Assembly: GCF_023074075.1 (NCBI RefSeq)
Contig: NZ_JADPKT010000081.1
Span: 62,001 to 126,000, forward strand
Reading direction: 5' to 3'
Length of the DNA: 64,000 bases
DNA from: Bradyrhizobium sp. 138
GTDB lineage: Bacteria; Pseudomonadota; Alphaproteobacteria; Rhizobiales; Xanthobacteraceae
The notes beneath the pieces are model-generated. The model worked only from the letters and a program-made list of their open reading frames with translations, was not told where the DNA came from and searched no databases. The position numbers and the translations under genes are program-made. Shown here piece after piece: positions 41,135 to 49,270 of this stretch; the stretch's first letter is position 1, and each line of letters opens with the position of its first letter.

Positions 41135-41758
41135 ATGTCAAGGGCGAGAACCAGGCCGACCAGGGACGATACGCGCGACAGGCTGTTCGAGGCGGCCGCG
41201 CGCGTGTTCGAGGAAGACGGCATCGGCGGCGCCAGCATCGAGGCGATCGCCGCGGCGGCCGGCTTCACCCGCGGCGCGTTCTATTCGAACTTCAGAAGCA
41301 AGGACGAGCTGATCATCGCCATGCTCGAGGACCATGTCGAGCAGTCGATCCGGCGCAACATGGACATCCTCGCCGAGCACGACAATCTCGACGATTTCAT
41401 CGCGGCGCTGAAGACGATGGACCGCAGCCGGCAGGACCCGCTCGGCCGCTCACCGCTGCTGCACATGGAGATGATCCTGTTCGTCGCGCGCGCCGAGAAG
41501 CGCCGACCCGAGCTCGCAAAACGCCTGCGCGCGCGGCGCAAGCTGGTCGCCGACATCGTCGAGGCGACCTTGAAGGGCAACGGCAGGAACGACAAGCTGA
41601 ACCCGCCCTGGATGGCCTCGATCGTGCTCGCGCTCGAAGACGGTTTTCGCCTGCACCGGCTGATCGATCCCGAGACGACGCCAGCCGACAGTTTTTTGCG
41701 CGCGATCACCGATTTGCGGCGCAGGACGGGACTGGCGTCCGATCAGGGAGAGGCCTGA
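41135..41758 (+). CDS. TetR family transcriptional regulator
   Basis: This 207-residue repressor has an N-terminal helix-turn-helix (AARVFEEDGIGGASIEAIAAAAGFTRGAFYSNFRSKDELIIAML) and an unassigned C-terminal ligand domain. It probably represses the divergent P450 gene and itself via the palindrome at 41085-41112. The effector is likely a hydrophobic substrate or product of the P450 (inference). Confidence 0.92.
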   Translation: MSRARTRPTRDDTRDRLFEAAARVFEEDGIGGASIEAIAAAAGFTRGAFYSNFRSKDELIIAMLEDHVEQSIRRNMDILAEHDNLDDFIAALKTMDRSRQDPLGRSPLLHMEMILFVARAEKRRPELAKRLRARRKLVADIVEATLKGNGRNDKLNPPWMASIVLALEDGFRLHRLIDPETTPADSFLRAITDLRRRTGLASDQGEA

Positions 41759-41848
41759 TGCATCGTCAAGTGGCTCCGAAGCGAGACGATTGATTCACGC
41801 GTCGATGCTGCCTTGGATCCCTTCACTGCCTGCCCGGTGTCGGCTCGG

Positions 41849-41983
41849 CTACTTCTTCTTTGCAGGCCCGAAATCCGGCTGCCAGGCGGCTTCCTTGCGG
41901 CTCGGCGCCGCAGCGATCACCTTGGCTTTGTCTTTCTTCGGCTTCTTGGCTTCGCGATTGCCGCGTTGCTGACCCTTCGCCAT
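41849..41983 (-). CDS. Internal-start lysine-rich 44-residue protein
   Basis: ATG at 41983 in frame with the larger reading frame, ending at the same stop. A near-consensus AGGAG precedes it by 8 bases. The product (AKGQQRGNREAKKPKKDKAK..., ending DFGPAKKK) is strongly basic, which would suit nucleic-acid binding, but nothing is known. Confidence 0.55.
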   Translation of the reverse strand: MAKGQQRGNREAKKPKKDKAKVIAAAPSRKEAAWQPDFGPAKKK

Positions 41984-42193
41984 GTCGCTCTCCTCTGTAG
42001 GTTCGAGTTGGTCGAATTCATCCGGCTGGAGCACCCGTCCGCGCGGGGTGCAGACCCTGACGTCCATGTAGCCTTCGCGCAGCAGTTTTCGAGCGAGGCG
42101 CAGCGCGACCGTCGCGGTGCCGCGGCCGAGATTGGAACTGCCGTATTCGTTGGTTCCGCTGACCAGATATGGCACGCGTGTCGGCCTAGCCAT
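41849..42193 (-). CDS. Small protein, probably two coding units in one frame
   Basis: 114 residues in one frame. Residues 1-70 (RPTRVPYLVSGTNEYGSSNL...LQPDEFDQLEP) look like one conserved small rhizobial protein. Residues 71-114 start MAKGQQRGNREAKKPKKDK, a lysine-rich small protein often seen alone. An AGAGGAGAG ribosome site lies just before that internal ATG (41983), so translation likely also starts there. No known function. The ATG overlaps the upstream micropeptide stop by 8 bases. Confidence 0.65.
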   Translation of the reverse strand: MARPTRVPYLVSGTNEYGSSNLGRGTATVALRLARKLLREGYMDVRVCTPRGRVLQPDEFDQLEPTEESDMAKGQQRGNREAKKPKKDKAKVIAAAPSRKEAAWQPDFGPAKKK

Positions 42194-42284
42194 TCAGGAT
42201 GGCCGCGCCGCACACGAGAAGCAGAAGAAACAGCGGAACGATCACCGGCGGCACGATCCATTCCGAGATGCGAACACGCGACAT
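42186..42284 (-). CDS. 32-residue single-span membrane micropeptide
   Basis: ATG at 42284, TAG at 42186-42188. The peptide MSRVRISEWIVPPVIV continues PLFLLLLVCGAAILNG: a short basic start and one hydrophobic span. AGGAG lies 7 bases before the ATG. The stop overlaps the ATG of the next gene (AATGGCTAG), so the two are coupled. Too short for most gene callers. Function unknown. Confidence 0.65.
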   Translation of the reverse strand: MSRVRISEWIVPPVIVPLFLLLLVCGAAILNG

Positions 42285-42544
42285 CGAACGCTCCTGCGAA
42301 GCCTTCGGCGGGAGCACACGCGACCCTCAGTCACCGGTCGAAGCCGTTGAGACGTGCGGTGATGGCAGCAACGCTACGCCCGTGCCGAACCAATAGCGAG
42401 CATTAAATCCCTCGCAGGCAACTATTGCCCCGCGACATCGTTGTTTGCCGATGCGGTAACGATAGTGCTGGCTATCGCCGTGCCAAAGGCGCATGGTTTG
42501 GGGGCCGGCACCGGTTGGGGCTTCACTTGCGAAAGGCAGGCTGC

Positions 42545-42811
42545 ATGACCATCCGCTCGCGGCGAGAAACCGTCACCTTCAGGCATCCGTTCCGCGTCCG
42601 CGGCATCGATCGCGTCTTGCCGGCCGGCGCCTACGAGGTCGTCACTGACGAGGAGACGATCGAGGGTCTGACCTTCGCCGCCTATCGCCGCATCGCCACG
42701 ATGATCACCGTGCCCGCCGAAGGTGCGGGCGGCACCATGGAGATGCTGTCGATCGGCTCCGTGGATCTGGCGAATGCGCAAGCCGCAGACGCGAGCATCG
42801 CCAATGACTGA
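42545..42811 (+). CDS. Small hypothetical protein (88 residues)
   Basis: Starts TIRSRRETVTFRHPFRVRGIDRVLPAGAYEVVTDEE and contains RIATMITVPAEG; the early residues look like a small beta-barrel (PAGAYEV) domain. Rhizobial paralogues of this kind are common, but no family function is known. Its stop overlaps the next gene by 8 bases. Confidence 0.7.
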   Translation: MTIRSRRETVTFRHPFRVRGIDRVLPAGAYEVVTDEETIEGLTFAAYRRIATMITVPAEGAGGTMEMLSIGSVDLANAQAADASIAND

Positions 42812-43100
42812 CCAGCCGGTTGATCTCGACAAGCACCGCGGCATGGCCGCACAGAAGGCGACCGACCTGCGCCGCGCGCTGGCGGACGTCGAAGCCCAGG
42901 TCAGGGAACTGCGCGAGCGCGAAGCCGATCTCGAGCACCGCATGATGACGGTGCCGTCCGCGTCCTGGCCGGAGGCCGCGGTGAAGGCGCGTCATTTGCT
43001 CAACCTCTATGCCGCAAGCCTGCCCGCCGAGGACACGCGGCACCGCGCGCTCGTGTCAGCGCTGTTCGACGATTTCGCCCGGCTGTCGGGGGAGAGCTGA
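42804..43100 (+). CDS. Small coiled-coil hypothetical protein (98 residues)
   Basis: Starts TDQPVDLDKHRGMAAQKATDLRRALADVEAQVRELREREADLEHRMM, a heptad-rich coiled coil, with a helical C-terminal half. ATG at 42804 lies within the end of the previous gene, so translation is coupled. Function unknown. Confidence 0.72.
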   Translation: MTDQPVDLDKHRGMAAQKATDLRRALADVEAQVRELREREADLEHRMMTVPSASWPEAAVKARHLLNLYAASLPAEDTRHRALVSALFDDFARLSGES

Positions 43101-43219
43101 GGCGAACGATCGCCGCCTGCATTCTCGACACGTGCCACGCGACGGGAAAGCAGGCGGCCGGCCGCCGACGGTGATCTGAGGCCATGATCGTGCCTGGCGA
43201 TCACAGAACGGAGCAAGCC

Positions 43220-43498
43220 ATGACGTTGACCAGCGGACGCTATATCAGCCACGAATACGACCGGATGATCGTCCGGTTCTCGATGCATGACGGAACCAGG
43301 GAGGTTCCCTGCGCGATCTCGACCTCCGCGATGGACTATCTCGAGCGCGGCCCGCAAGTTCGGCCCGAACAGCGGGAGGCCCAGTTCACCCGCCTGCGGG
43401 ATCGCATCGAAGCGCGCGCGGCGAGCAAATATCGCGCGACGGAGTTCGAAGGCACGCCGCCGGGTATCGTGCTACGCGGCATCGATTTCAGGCCATAG
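43220..43498 (+). CDS. DUF1488-like small protein
   Basis: This 92-residue protein begins TLTSGRYISHEYDRMIVRFSMHDGTREVPCAISTSAMDYLE; the DGTREVPCAIS core matches the DUF1488 pattern. GGAG precedes the ATG. It stands about 120 bp after the coiled-coil gene, so it may have its own promoter. Function unknown. Confidence 0.7.
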   Translation: MTLTSGRYISHEYDRMIVRFSMHDGTREVPCAISTSAMDYLERGPQVRPEQREAQFTRLRDRIEARAASKYRATEFEGTPPGIVLRGIDFRP

Positions 43499-43586
43499 GG
43501 GACGGCAGCACCGCGACAGCCGGATGCATGGCAGAAGGACCCGACATCGTCGCGGTCCGTGATCGCAGCCAGCACCAACGTCTTCT

Positions 43587-43862
43587 CTACTCCGTCCGTG
43601 CTTTGATCTCCGGCAACGGCGGCTTGCGTTCAAAGGGCTTCTTTTTCGGCGGCGCGGGCAGCAATCCCTCTCTGATCGCCTGCTTCCTGGCAAGCTTGCG
43701 GGCACGACGAATCGCTTCAGATTTCTCGCGGGTCTTTCGCTCCGACGGCTTTTCATAGGAACGCCGTTGCTTCATTTCCCGGAAAACGCCCTCGCGCTGC
43801 ATCTTCTTCTTGAGAACGCGGAGTGCCTGGTCAACATTGTTATCTCTGACGAGTACGTGCAA
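43587..43862 (-). CDS. rpsU: 30S ribosomal protein S21
   Basis: This 91-residue protein is unmistakable from VLVRDNNVDQALRVLKKKMQREGVFREMK through SEAIRRARKLARKQAIREGLLP, with a basic C-terminal tail. It is a late-assembling small-subunit protein. I chose the TTG at 43862 (HVLVRDNN follows) because GGAGGA lies at ideal spacing and S21 proteins normally start there; the longer frame opens with a GTG at 43895. Some rhizobia carry more than one rpsU, so this may be a paralogue. Confidence 0.88.
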   Translation of the reverse strand: MHVLVRDNNVDQALRVLKKKMQREGVFREMKQRRSYEKPSERKTREKSEAIRRARKLARKQAIREGLLPAPPKKKPFERKPPLPEIKARTE

Positions 43863-44290
43863 TTGATCCTCCGAGCTGGGCTGCGAATGCGACACGTCCT
43901 GCAGGCAGCCAATTGCGCAGGAGCTTCGTTGCGATTGTTGAGGATGGTAGCGGCGACATTCGTCGCGGCTTCGGACGAGCTGATCTGCTTGTCACAGCGA
44001 TGCAGCTTGGCGGCGTAAACGTGACCACTGTCGTGAAGCGCTGTCAATCGATAACGCTTGCAGGTCGATGGACACAAAGCACCTCGATCGGAACAGCAGA
44101 ACTGCCTCGCACAAAACAAACTGGCCTGGCTCCTTGCAAAATCGTGAAAGTCGTATACATTGAGGTCGTTCGATTAGCCGCTGTGCCTTGTTGAATGCGC
44201 CCGCGGGCTCCTTTTCCAGAGACATCGACGAAGTTGACGATAGCCGCGTGATTGTCGCGCGGAACGCGCTCGCGCGCTTTGGAGAAGAAG
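43863..44290. other. 428-bp divergent intergenic region, rpsU/cold-shock gene
   Basis: No convincing gene. It must hold the promoters of both divergent genes. A -10-like TATACAT at 44154-44160 would give the cold-shock mRNA a leader of about 125 bases, as is usual for csp genes. No good -35 is seen. Confidence 0.4.
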
Positions 44291-44500
44291 ATGACGACAG
44301 GTACTGTGAAGTGGTTCAATGGCCAAAAGGGCTTCGGTTTCATTCAGCCGGACGACGGTGGCAACGATGTGTTCGTTCACATCAGCGCCGTTGAAAGGGC
44401 TGGTCTTGCAGGTCTCGGAGAAGGCCAAAAGGTCAACTTCGAGACCAAGACCGACAAGATGCGAGGCAAAGTCAGCGCCGAGAACCTCTCGCTGGCTTGA
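44291..44500 (+). CDS. Cold-shock domain protein (CspA family)
   Basis: This 69-residue nucleic-acid chaperone has RNP1 KGFGFI and RNP2 VFVHIS, and ends KVNFETKTDKMRGKVSAENLSLA. GGAGAAGAAG sits right before the ATG. It is the gene after the long divergent region shared with rpsU. Role: RNA chaperone in translation or stress. Confidence 0.95.
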   Translation: MTTGTVKWFNGQKGFGFIQPDDGGNDVFVHISAVERAGLAGLGEGQKVNFETKTDKMRGKVSAENLSLA

Positions 44501-44543
44501 TATCGTGGCGTCGTTTCACGGATGTACTGAAACGGTCGCCCTG

Positions 44544-44576
44544 CCCGCTCAATCCCAGGATTGAGCGGGTTTAGTC
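44544..44576 (+). terminator. Terminator after the cold-shock gene
   Basis: CCCGCTCAA, 8-base loop, TTGAGCGGG (perfect 9-bp stem), followed by TTTAGTC. Intrinsic terminator, 43 bases past the stop. Confidence 0.75.
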
Positions 44577-44597
44577 GTTTTCGGAGCCGGGGGAACG

Positions 44598-44840
44598 ATG
44601 AGCACCAAGAAACCGGCAGTGCCGTCACCTGAAAGCGTCGCGCGGTCCGATCGTCGGCGCCTCGCCGCTGAAGACGGAGCGCAGGCATTGGCCGATGCCG
44701 AAAGGCAGGCCATCGAGGTTCGCAAGAACATGGCGCGGCTGCGAGCGGCGCGCGAGGCCAAGGAAGCGGCTGACGAAGCGCTTCGGCTCGCTTCGCCGGC
44801 ACCGGCCCTCAAGAAGCGCTCACGGAAGCCGGCGCGATAG
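44598..44840 (+). CDS. Small charged hypothetical protein (80 residues)
   Basis: Starts STKKPAVPSPESVARSDRRRL, then a long Ala/Arg/Glu helix (VRKNMARLRAAREAKEAADEAL) and a basic tail KKRSRKPAR. GGGGGA lies upstream of the ATG. Looks like a helical nucleic-acid-associated or structural protein; no family recognised. Confidence 0.65.
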   Translation: MSTKKPAVPSPESVARSDRRRLAAEDGAQALADAERQAIEVRKNMARLRAAREAKEAADEALRLASPAPALKKRSRKPAR

Positions 44841-44898
44841 TCGCCTTCAGACCGCCACCGAAATTGGGGGGCCGATCACATGCCGGAGAGTGCAGATC

Positions 44899-45111
44899 GT
44901 GCCTAGAATCAAACCAGACCACGGAACCATCACCTTCTTCCTCGCGTCCGGCGCAGATCGGCAGATGTGCCGGCTTGCCACGACATTCAACACGCAGAAG
45001 CAGGCCTTCAGCTATTTGCAGAAGCATCGAACGGAGTTCGAGCGCATGGCGCGGGCGCGCCTTGCTTCAGGCGAGCTCGAAGACGGGATTGTCGTGCTTT
45101 CGATGATCTAG
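44899..45111 (+). CDS. Small hypothetical protein (70 residues)
   Basis: GTG start at 44899 with GGAGAG upstream. Sequence PRIKPDHGTITFFLASGADRQMCRLATTFNTQKQAFSYLQKHRTEF shows a beta strand then helices; no family recognised. Same strand as the small genes before it. Confidence 0.6.
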   Translation: MPRIKPDHGTITFFLASGADRQMCRLATTFNTQKQAFSYLQKHRTEFERMARARLASGELEDGIVVLSMI

Positions 45112-45122
45112 TCGGAGACGAA

Positions 45123-47729
45123 CTACGCCGACCGCTTCACGGCAACCCCACCGACCGTTTTGACATCGACCCGCCCCAGCATCGCCCTCGCCTGCTCGGC
45201 GCAATGCTCGATCAGCCAGCGCTCGAAGGCGACGGGGGAAAGCGCGGGGGCGTAGAGGAAGCCTTGCACGACGTCGCAGCCGAGCTCGGCCAGCGTCCTG
45301 CGCTGGCCCTCGGTCTCGACGCCCTCGGCGACGACAGTCATGCCAAGGCCCTGGCCGACGCGCACCACGGCGGTGGCGATGGCAAGCGCGCCCGCGTCTT
45401 TCTCGATGTCGCGCATGAAACTGCGGTCGATCTTCAGTTCGCGGATCGGCAGATGCGCGAGCCGGCTGAGGCTCGAATAACCGGTGCCGAAATCGTCCAC
45501 GGAGAGGCCGATACCGAGCTCGCGGATCGCGTTCATCGTCTCCAGCGCCGCGACGCCGTCCTGCATGAACGCGCCCTCGGTGATCTCCAGCATCAGGGCG
45601 TCCGCCGGCAGATCGTATTCGGCGAGGATGTCCTTGAGCCGCGCGGCCAGCGTGACGTTACGGAAATTGATCGGCGACAGGTTCACCGAGACGCTGGGAA
45701 TGTTGAGCCCGGCGCGGCGCCAGCTCGCCATCTGGCGGCAGGCCTCGCGCACCGACCACAGGCCGATCTGCTCGATCAGGCCGCACTCCTCGGCGAGCGG
45801 GATGAACTTTGCCGGCGAGACGTCGCCGAGCACGGCATCGCGCCAGCGCGACAGCGCCTCGACGCCGTGGATGGCGCCGTCGCAGCTGCGGATCTGCGGC
45901 TGATAACTCAGGCTCAGCGCGCCTTCCGCGATGGCGCGGCGGAGCGCTGCGATCAGCGCCAGCCGCTGCTCGGTGAGCCCGTTCATCTCGGCACTGAAAA
46001 TGCGATGGGTCGAGCGGCCGGCCTGCTTGGCCATGTACATGGCGGCGTCGGCCTGCTGCATCAACGTGTCGATGTCGGTGGCATGATCGGGATAGAGGCT
46101 GATGCCGATGCTGACCGACATCGGCATCAGCTTCGATCCGAGCCTCAAGGGTGCGGCCAGCGCTTCGGTGATCCCTGCCGCGACGCGCTCGGCGTCTTGC
46201 GCGTTGCGTTGCGGCAGCAGAATGACGAACTCGTCGCCGCCGAGCCGTCCCAGCATGTCTTCAGGGCCGATCCGCTCGCGCAGGCGTTGCGCGAGCTGGA
46301 TCAAGAGCTCGTCGCCCGCGGCGTGACCCAGCGTATCGTTGACGTCCTTGAAATGATCGACGTCGAGAAAGGCCAGGGCGATGTGGCTGCCGGTCGGGCA
46401 GGCATCGATCGCCGTGGTGATCAGGTGCCGCAGCTGCGCGCGGTTCGGCAGGCCGGTGAGGATATCGTGATAGGCGAGCCGCGCGATCTCGGCGCGCGCT
46501 TCCTTGCGCTCGATCGCGAAGGCACCGAGATTGACGCAAGCCTCGACGATGCGCCGGTGCCAATTGCTCGGCGCGCGGGGTTCCCGATAGTAGAAAGCGA
46601 ACGTCGCGATGACCCGGCCGTCCTTGGCCTTGACCGGGGTCGACCAGCAAGCACGCAGGCCGATCGACAGCGGCATCGCCTTGTAAGGCTGCCAGCGGGG
46701 ATCGGTCTCGAGGTCGGTTGCCAGCACCGGTTCGCCATGGAAGGCGGCACTGCCACAGGAGCCGACATCGGGGCCGATCGCAACACCGTCCAATGCGCGG
46801 GAATAGTCCTCGGGCAGGCTGGGACCGCCGAGCGGGTGGATCAGGCCCGCGGCATCGACGTGAAGCAGCGAACAGACGACGTCGGGCGCGATCTCCTCGA
46901 CGCGCCCACAGAGCCGGTCGGCGATCTCACCGATCGGCACCTCGTCGGCGAGTGCACCCATGATGAGCTGCTGGAGCGAGCGCAGCTGCTTGGTCTCGGT
47001 GATGTCATCGAGCAGCGCGAAGATGTACTTGACCCGACCCTTCCTGTCGCGGAAGGCATCGATCCGGGCGCTGATCCAGATCTCCTCGCCCTCCTTGGTA
47101 TAGGTCAGGACCTCGGCTTCACCGCCCGGACCGCCCTTGATGAGGCGCCGTCGGATCCTCGTCAGCGCTTTGCGGTTGGTGTGACGGCCGGCCAGCAGGT
47201 CGGTCGCCCGCCGCCCCTCGGCTTCCGCGGCGGAATAGCCGAACAGCGAGCTGAACGCGGCATTGGTGTAGCGGATGTCGAGTTCGGTGCCGGTGATGAG
47301 CACGGCGCGGTTGGTCTGGTCCGAGACGGCGTCGAGCAGCGCGATCCGCGCGCGGCGTTCCGTTTCGCTGGTAACGTCGCGCGCGAACACGACATGATGG
47401 GTCTCGCTGCCGCTTGCGACGGACGAAAGCGAGAAGGCCACCCGGATCCGGCTGCCGTCGCGTCGCATGAGGCCGATCTCGTCGCGGAACTCCGCGACCG
47501 GATCGGCCTGAAGGCATTTGAGCGTGAGAATGGCCGCGTCGCGGCCGAGCACGTCGGTGCGCGCGAGCTTCCAGATCCGCTCCGCGCCGGCGTTGAAATG
47601 CGTGATGCGACGCGCGCTGTCGACGATGACGATGGCATCGTCGGCGCGCTCCAGCGCAGCCAACAGCACGTCCGGCATTTCCGTCACAAGGCAATCGGAG
47701 GCAGACATCATTTGGACCGGAGGGGACAT
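45123..47729 (-). CDS. DosP-like PAS-PAS-GAF-GGDEF-EAL c-di-GMP phosphodiesterase
   Basis: This 868-residue cytoplasmic protein has PAS1 (about 20-120; ADDAIVIVDSARRITHFNAGAERIW), PAS2 (about 125-240; NAAFSSLFGYSAAEAEGRRATDLL), GAF (about 255-400), GGDEF with an intact RLGGDEF, and EAL with intact EAL and DDFGTGYSS motifs. Domain order and wording match E. coli DosP. But the short stretch after PAS1 (AILTLKCLQADPVAEFRDEIG) lacks the loop and His that bind haem in DosP, so any ligand must differ. Start at ATG 47729 is uncertain. Confidence 0.92.
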   Translation of the reverse strand: MSPPVQMMSASDCLVTEMPDVLLAALERADDAIVIVDSARRITHFNAGAERIWKLARTDVLGRDAAILTLKCLQADPVAEFRDEIGLMRRDGSRIRVAFSLSSVASGSETHHVVFARDVTSETERRARIALLDAVSDQTNRAVLITGTELDIRYTNAAFSSLFGYSAAEAEGRRATDLLAGRHTNRKALTRIRRRLIKGGPGGEAEVLTYTKEGEEIWISARIDAFRDRKGRVKYIFALLDDITETKQLRSLQQLIMGALADEVPIGEIADRLCGRVEEIAPDVVCSLLHVDAAGLIHPLGGPSLPEDYSRALDGVAIGPDVGSCGSAAFHGEPVLATDLETDPRWQPYKAMPLSIGLRACWSTPVKAKDGRVIATFAFYYREPRAPSNWHRRIVEACVNLGAFAIERKEARAEIARLAYHDILTGLPNRAQLRHLITTAIDACPTGSHIALAFLDVDHFKDVNDTLGHAAGDELLIQLAQRLRERIGPEDMLGRLGGDEFVILLPQRNAQDAERVAAGITEALAAPLRLGSKLMPMSVSIGISLYPDHATDIDTLMQQADAAMYMAKQAGRSTHRIFSAEMNGLTEQRLALIAALRRAIAEGALSLSYQPQIRSCDGAIHGVEALSRWRDAVLGDVSPAKFIPLAEECGLIEQIGLWSVREACRQMASWRRAGLNIPSVSVNLSPINFRNVTLAARLKDILAEYDLPADALMLEITEGAFMQDGVAALETMNAIRELGIGLSVDDFGTGYSSLSRLAHLPIRELKIDRSFMRDIEKDAGALAIATAVVRVGQGLGMTVVAEGVETEGQRRTLAELGCDVVQGFLYAPALSPVAFERWLIEHCAEQARAMLGRVDVKTVGGVAVKRSA

Positions 47730-47867
47730 CGGGAAGAAACGGCAATGGCCCGACGTTAACGCCCCGAAGGTGTCCAAGACGTTTTTGCAATCCCGATTGC
47801 GTTCGCCAAGCTGCCACGTCCTTAACGTTCGGCGAAATAAATCCGGGCAATGCAGCGCGTCTGGAAC

Positions 47868-49166
47868 TTACTCCGCGGTTCGGCCCTGGAGCTTGTGCAG
47901 CCGACCGGCCACGGCCCGCACCTTGCGCGGCGCAGCCTGCCAGATCGAGAACGCCGACAATCCGCTCACGGCCATCGCGATGCCGAAGGCGAGGGTATAG
48001 TCGCCGGCGCGATCGTACAGGAAGCCGGTCACCCAGGGACCGGCCGCACCACCCGCCAGCGCCGCCAGCATGATCGTACCGAAAATGCTGCCCTGGTGCC
48101 TGCCCTGGAAAATCTCGAACACCACTGCGCCCATGATCGAGGTGAGGCCGTAGCCGAGCGCGCCTTGCGCGACCACCATCACATAGACCAGCCACAGCGA
48201 CGTCTGGAACTTCAGTGCCATCAGCGCCGCGAAGCAGATCGCAAAGCCTGCGCAGCTGATCGCCCACACCCATTCCCGCCCGATCCGGTCGGAGACATGG
48301 CCGAGCAGGATCTGGCCGGGAATGCCGAGCAGGCTGACGATGCCGAGCGCCCACACCGCGACAGAAGGGCTGAAGCCGATGTCGAGCAGGAATTTGGTCT
48401 GATGCACCTGCACGGCGTACCAAATGTACAGGCCGGAGAAATAGCCGAGCGCGATCCACCAGAACCGCGCGGTCGCGACGGCGCGTTTCAGCGTCCATTC
48501 GGTGCCGACCCAGACCGGATCGACGACGTTGGAGACGGGCTTTACCGCTCCCGCGGCTGGGGCGGCATCACCGTCCGGCTGCAGGCCGATATCCTCGGGA
48601 CGCTTGTGCAGCAACAAATTGACCGGTGCCAGCACGATCAGGATCAGCAGCCCCATCGCCGTGCAGGCGGTGCGCCAGCCGGTCTGTTCGATCATGTGCT
48701 GCACCCAAGGCAGCAACGTCACCGAGCCGATGCCGACGCCGGCGAAAGCGATGCCGATGGCGAAGCCGCGCTTGCGGATGAACCAGTTCGGCAGGAACAG
48801 CGACTGGCCGGAATAGCCGAGACACACCGAGCCGGCGCCGACCATGACGCCGATGGTCACATAGAGATGCCAGGGCGTGCTGGTGAGCGGCGCAAGCAAC
48901 AACCCGCCGCCCATCAGCACGACGCCGAGCTCCATCACCGCGCGCGGGCCGGCGCGATCCATCAGGCGGCCGATCAACGGACTGACCACACCCGACACCA
49001 CGAAGCCGAACGAGAAGGCGCCGGCAGTGACGCCACGCTCCCAGCCGAACTCGGAGATGATCGGAGGAAAGAACAGTGAGAAGGCGGTACGCGCGTTGAC
49101 GCCGATGGCCATGGTGACGAAGGTCACGGCGACCACGACCCAGCCGTAGAAGAACGGAAGTCGCAT
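47868..49166 (-). CDS. MFS transporter, monocarboxylate-porter-like
   Basis: This 432-residue carrier has 12 membrane segments. N-terminal FFYGWVVVAVTFVTMAIGVNARTAFSLFFPPIISEFGW and the loop GRLMDRAGPRAVMELG fit oxalate/formate or monocarboxylate MFS porters. Substrate unknown. Monocistronic. Promoter region 49167-49270 is short. Confidence 0.9.
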   Translation of the reverse strand: MRLPFFYGWVVVAVTFVTMAIGVNARTAFSLFFPPIISEFGWERGVTAGAFSFGFVVSGVVSPLIGRLMDRAGPRAVMELGVVLMGGGLLLAPLTSTPWHLYVTIGVMVGAGSVCLGYSGQSLFLPNWFIRKRGFAIGIAFAGVGIGSVTLLPWVQHMIEQTGWRTACTAMGLLILIVLAPVNLLLHKRPEDIGLQPDGDAAPAAGAVKPVSNVVDPVWVGTEWTLKRAVATARFWWIALGYFSGLYIWYAVQVHQTKFLLDIGFSPSVAVWALGIVSLLGIPGQILLGHVSDRIGREWVWAISCAGFAICFAALMALKFQTSLWLVYVMVVAQGALGYGLTSIMGAVVFEIFQGRHQGSIFGTIMLAALAGGAAGPWVTGFLYDRAGDYTLAFGIAMAVSGLSAFSIWQAAPRKVRAVAGRLHKLQGRTAE

Positions 49167-49270
49167 GTTTGTGCTTATTTCATCCCTAGACGGTCCTTCC
49201 GACCATCTGAGGCTGTCCGGGTCAAGCGCTTTTCGCGCATGCCCGCTGAGCGGGATGCTTCAGCATGATC

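Noticed and set aside
43862..43895. GTG start 33 bases upstream for S21
   Set aside because: The TTG at 43862 has an ideally spaced GGAGGA and matches the normal S21 start, while the extra 11 residues do not.
44967..47759. A 930-residue open frame on the plus strand
   Set aside because: Antisense to the DosP-like gene; composition is biased and no family is recognisable.
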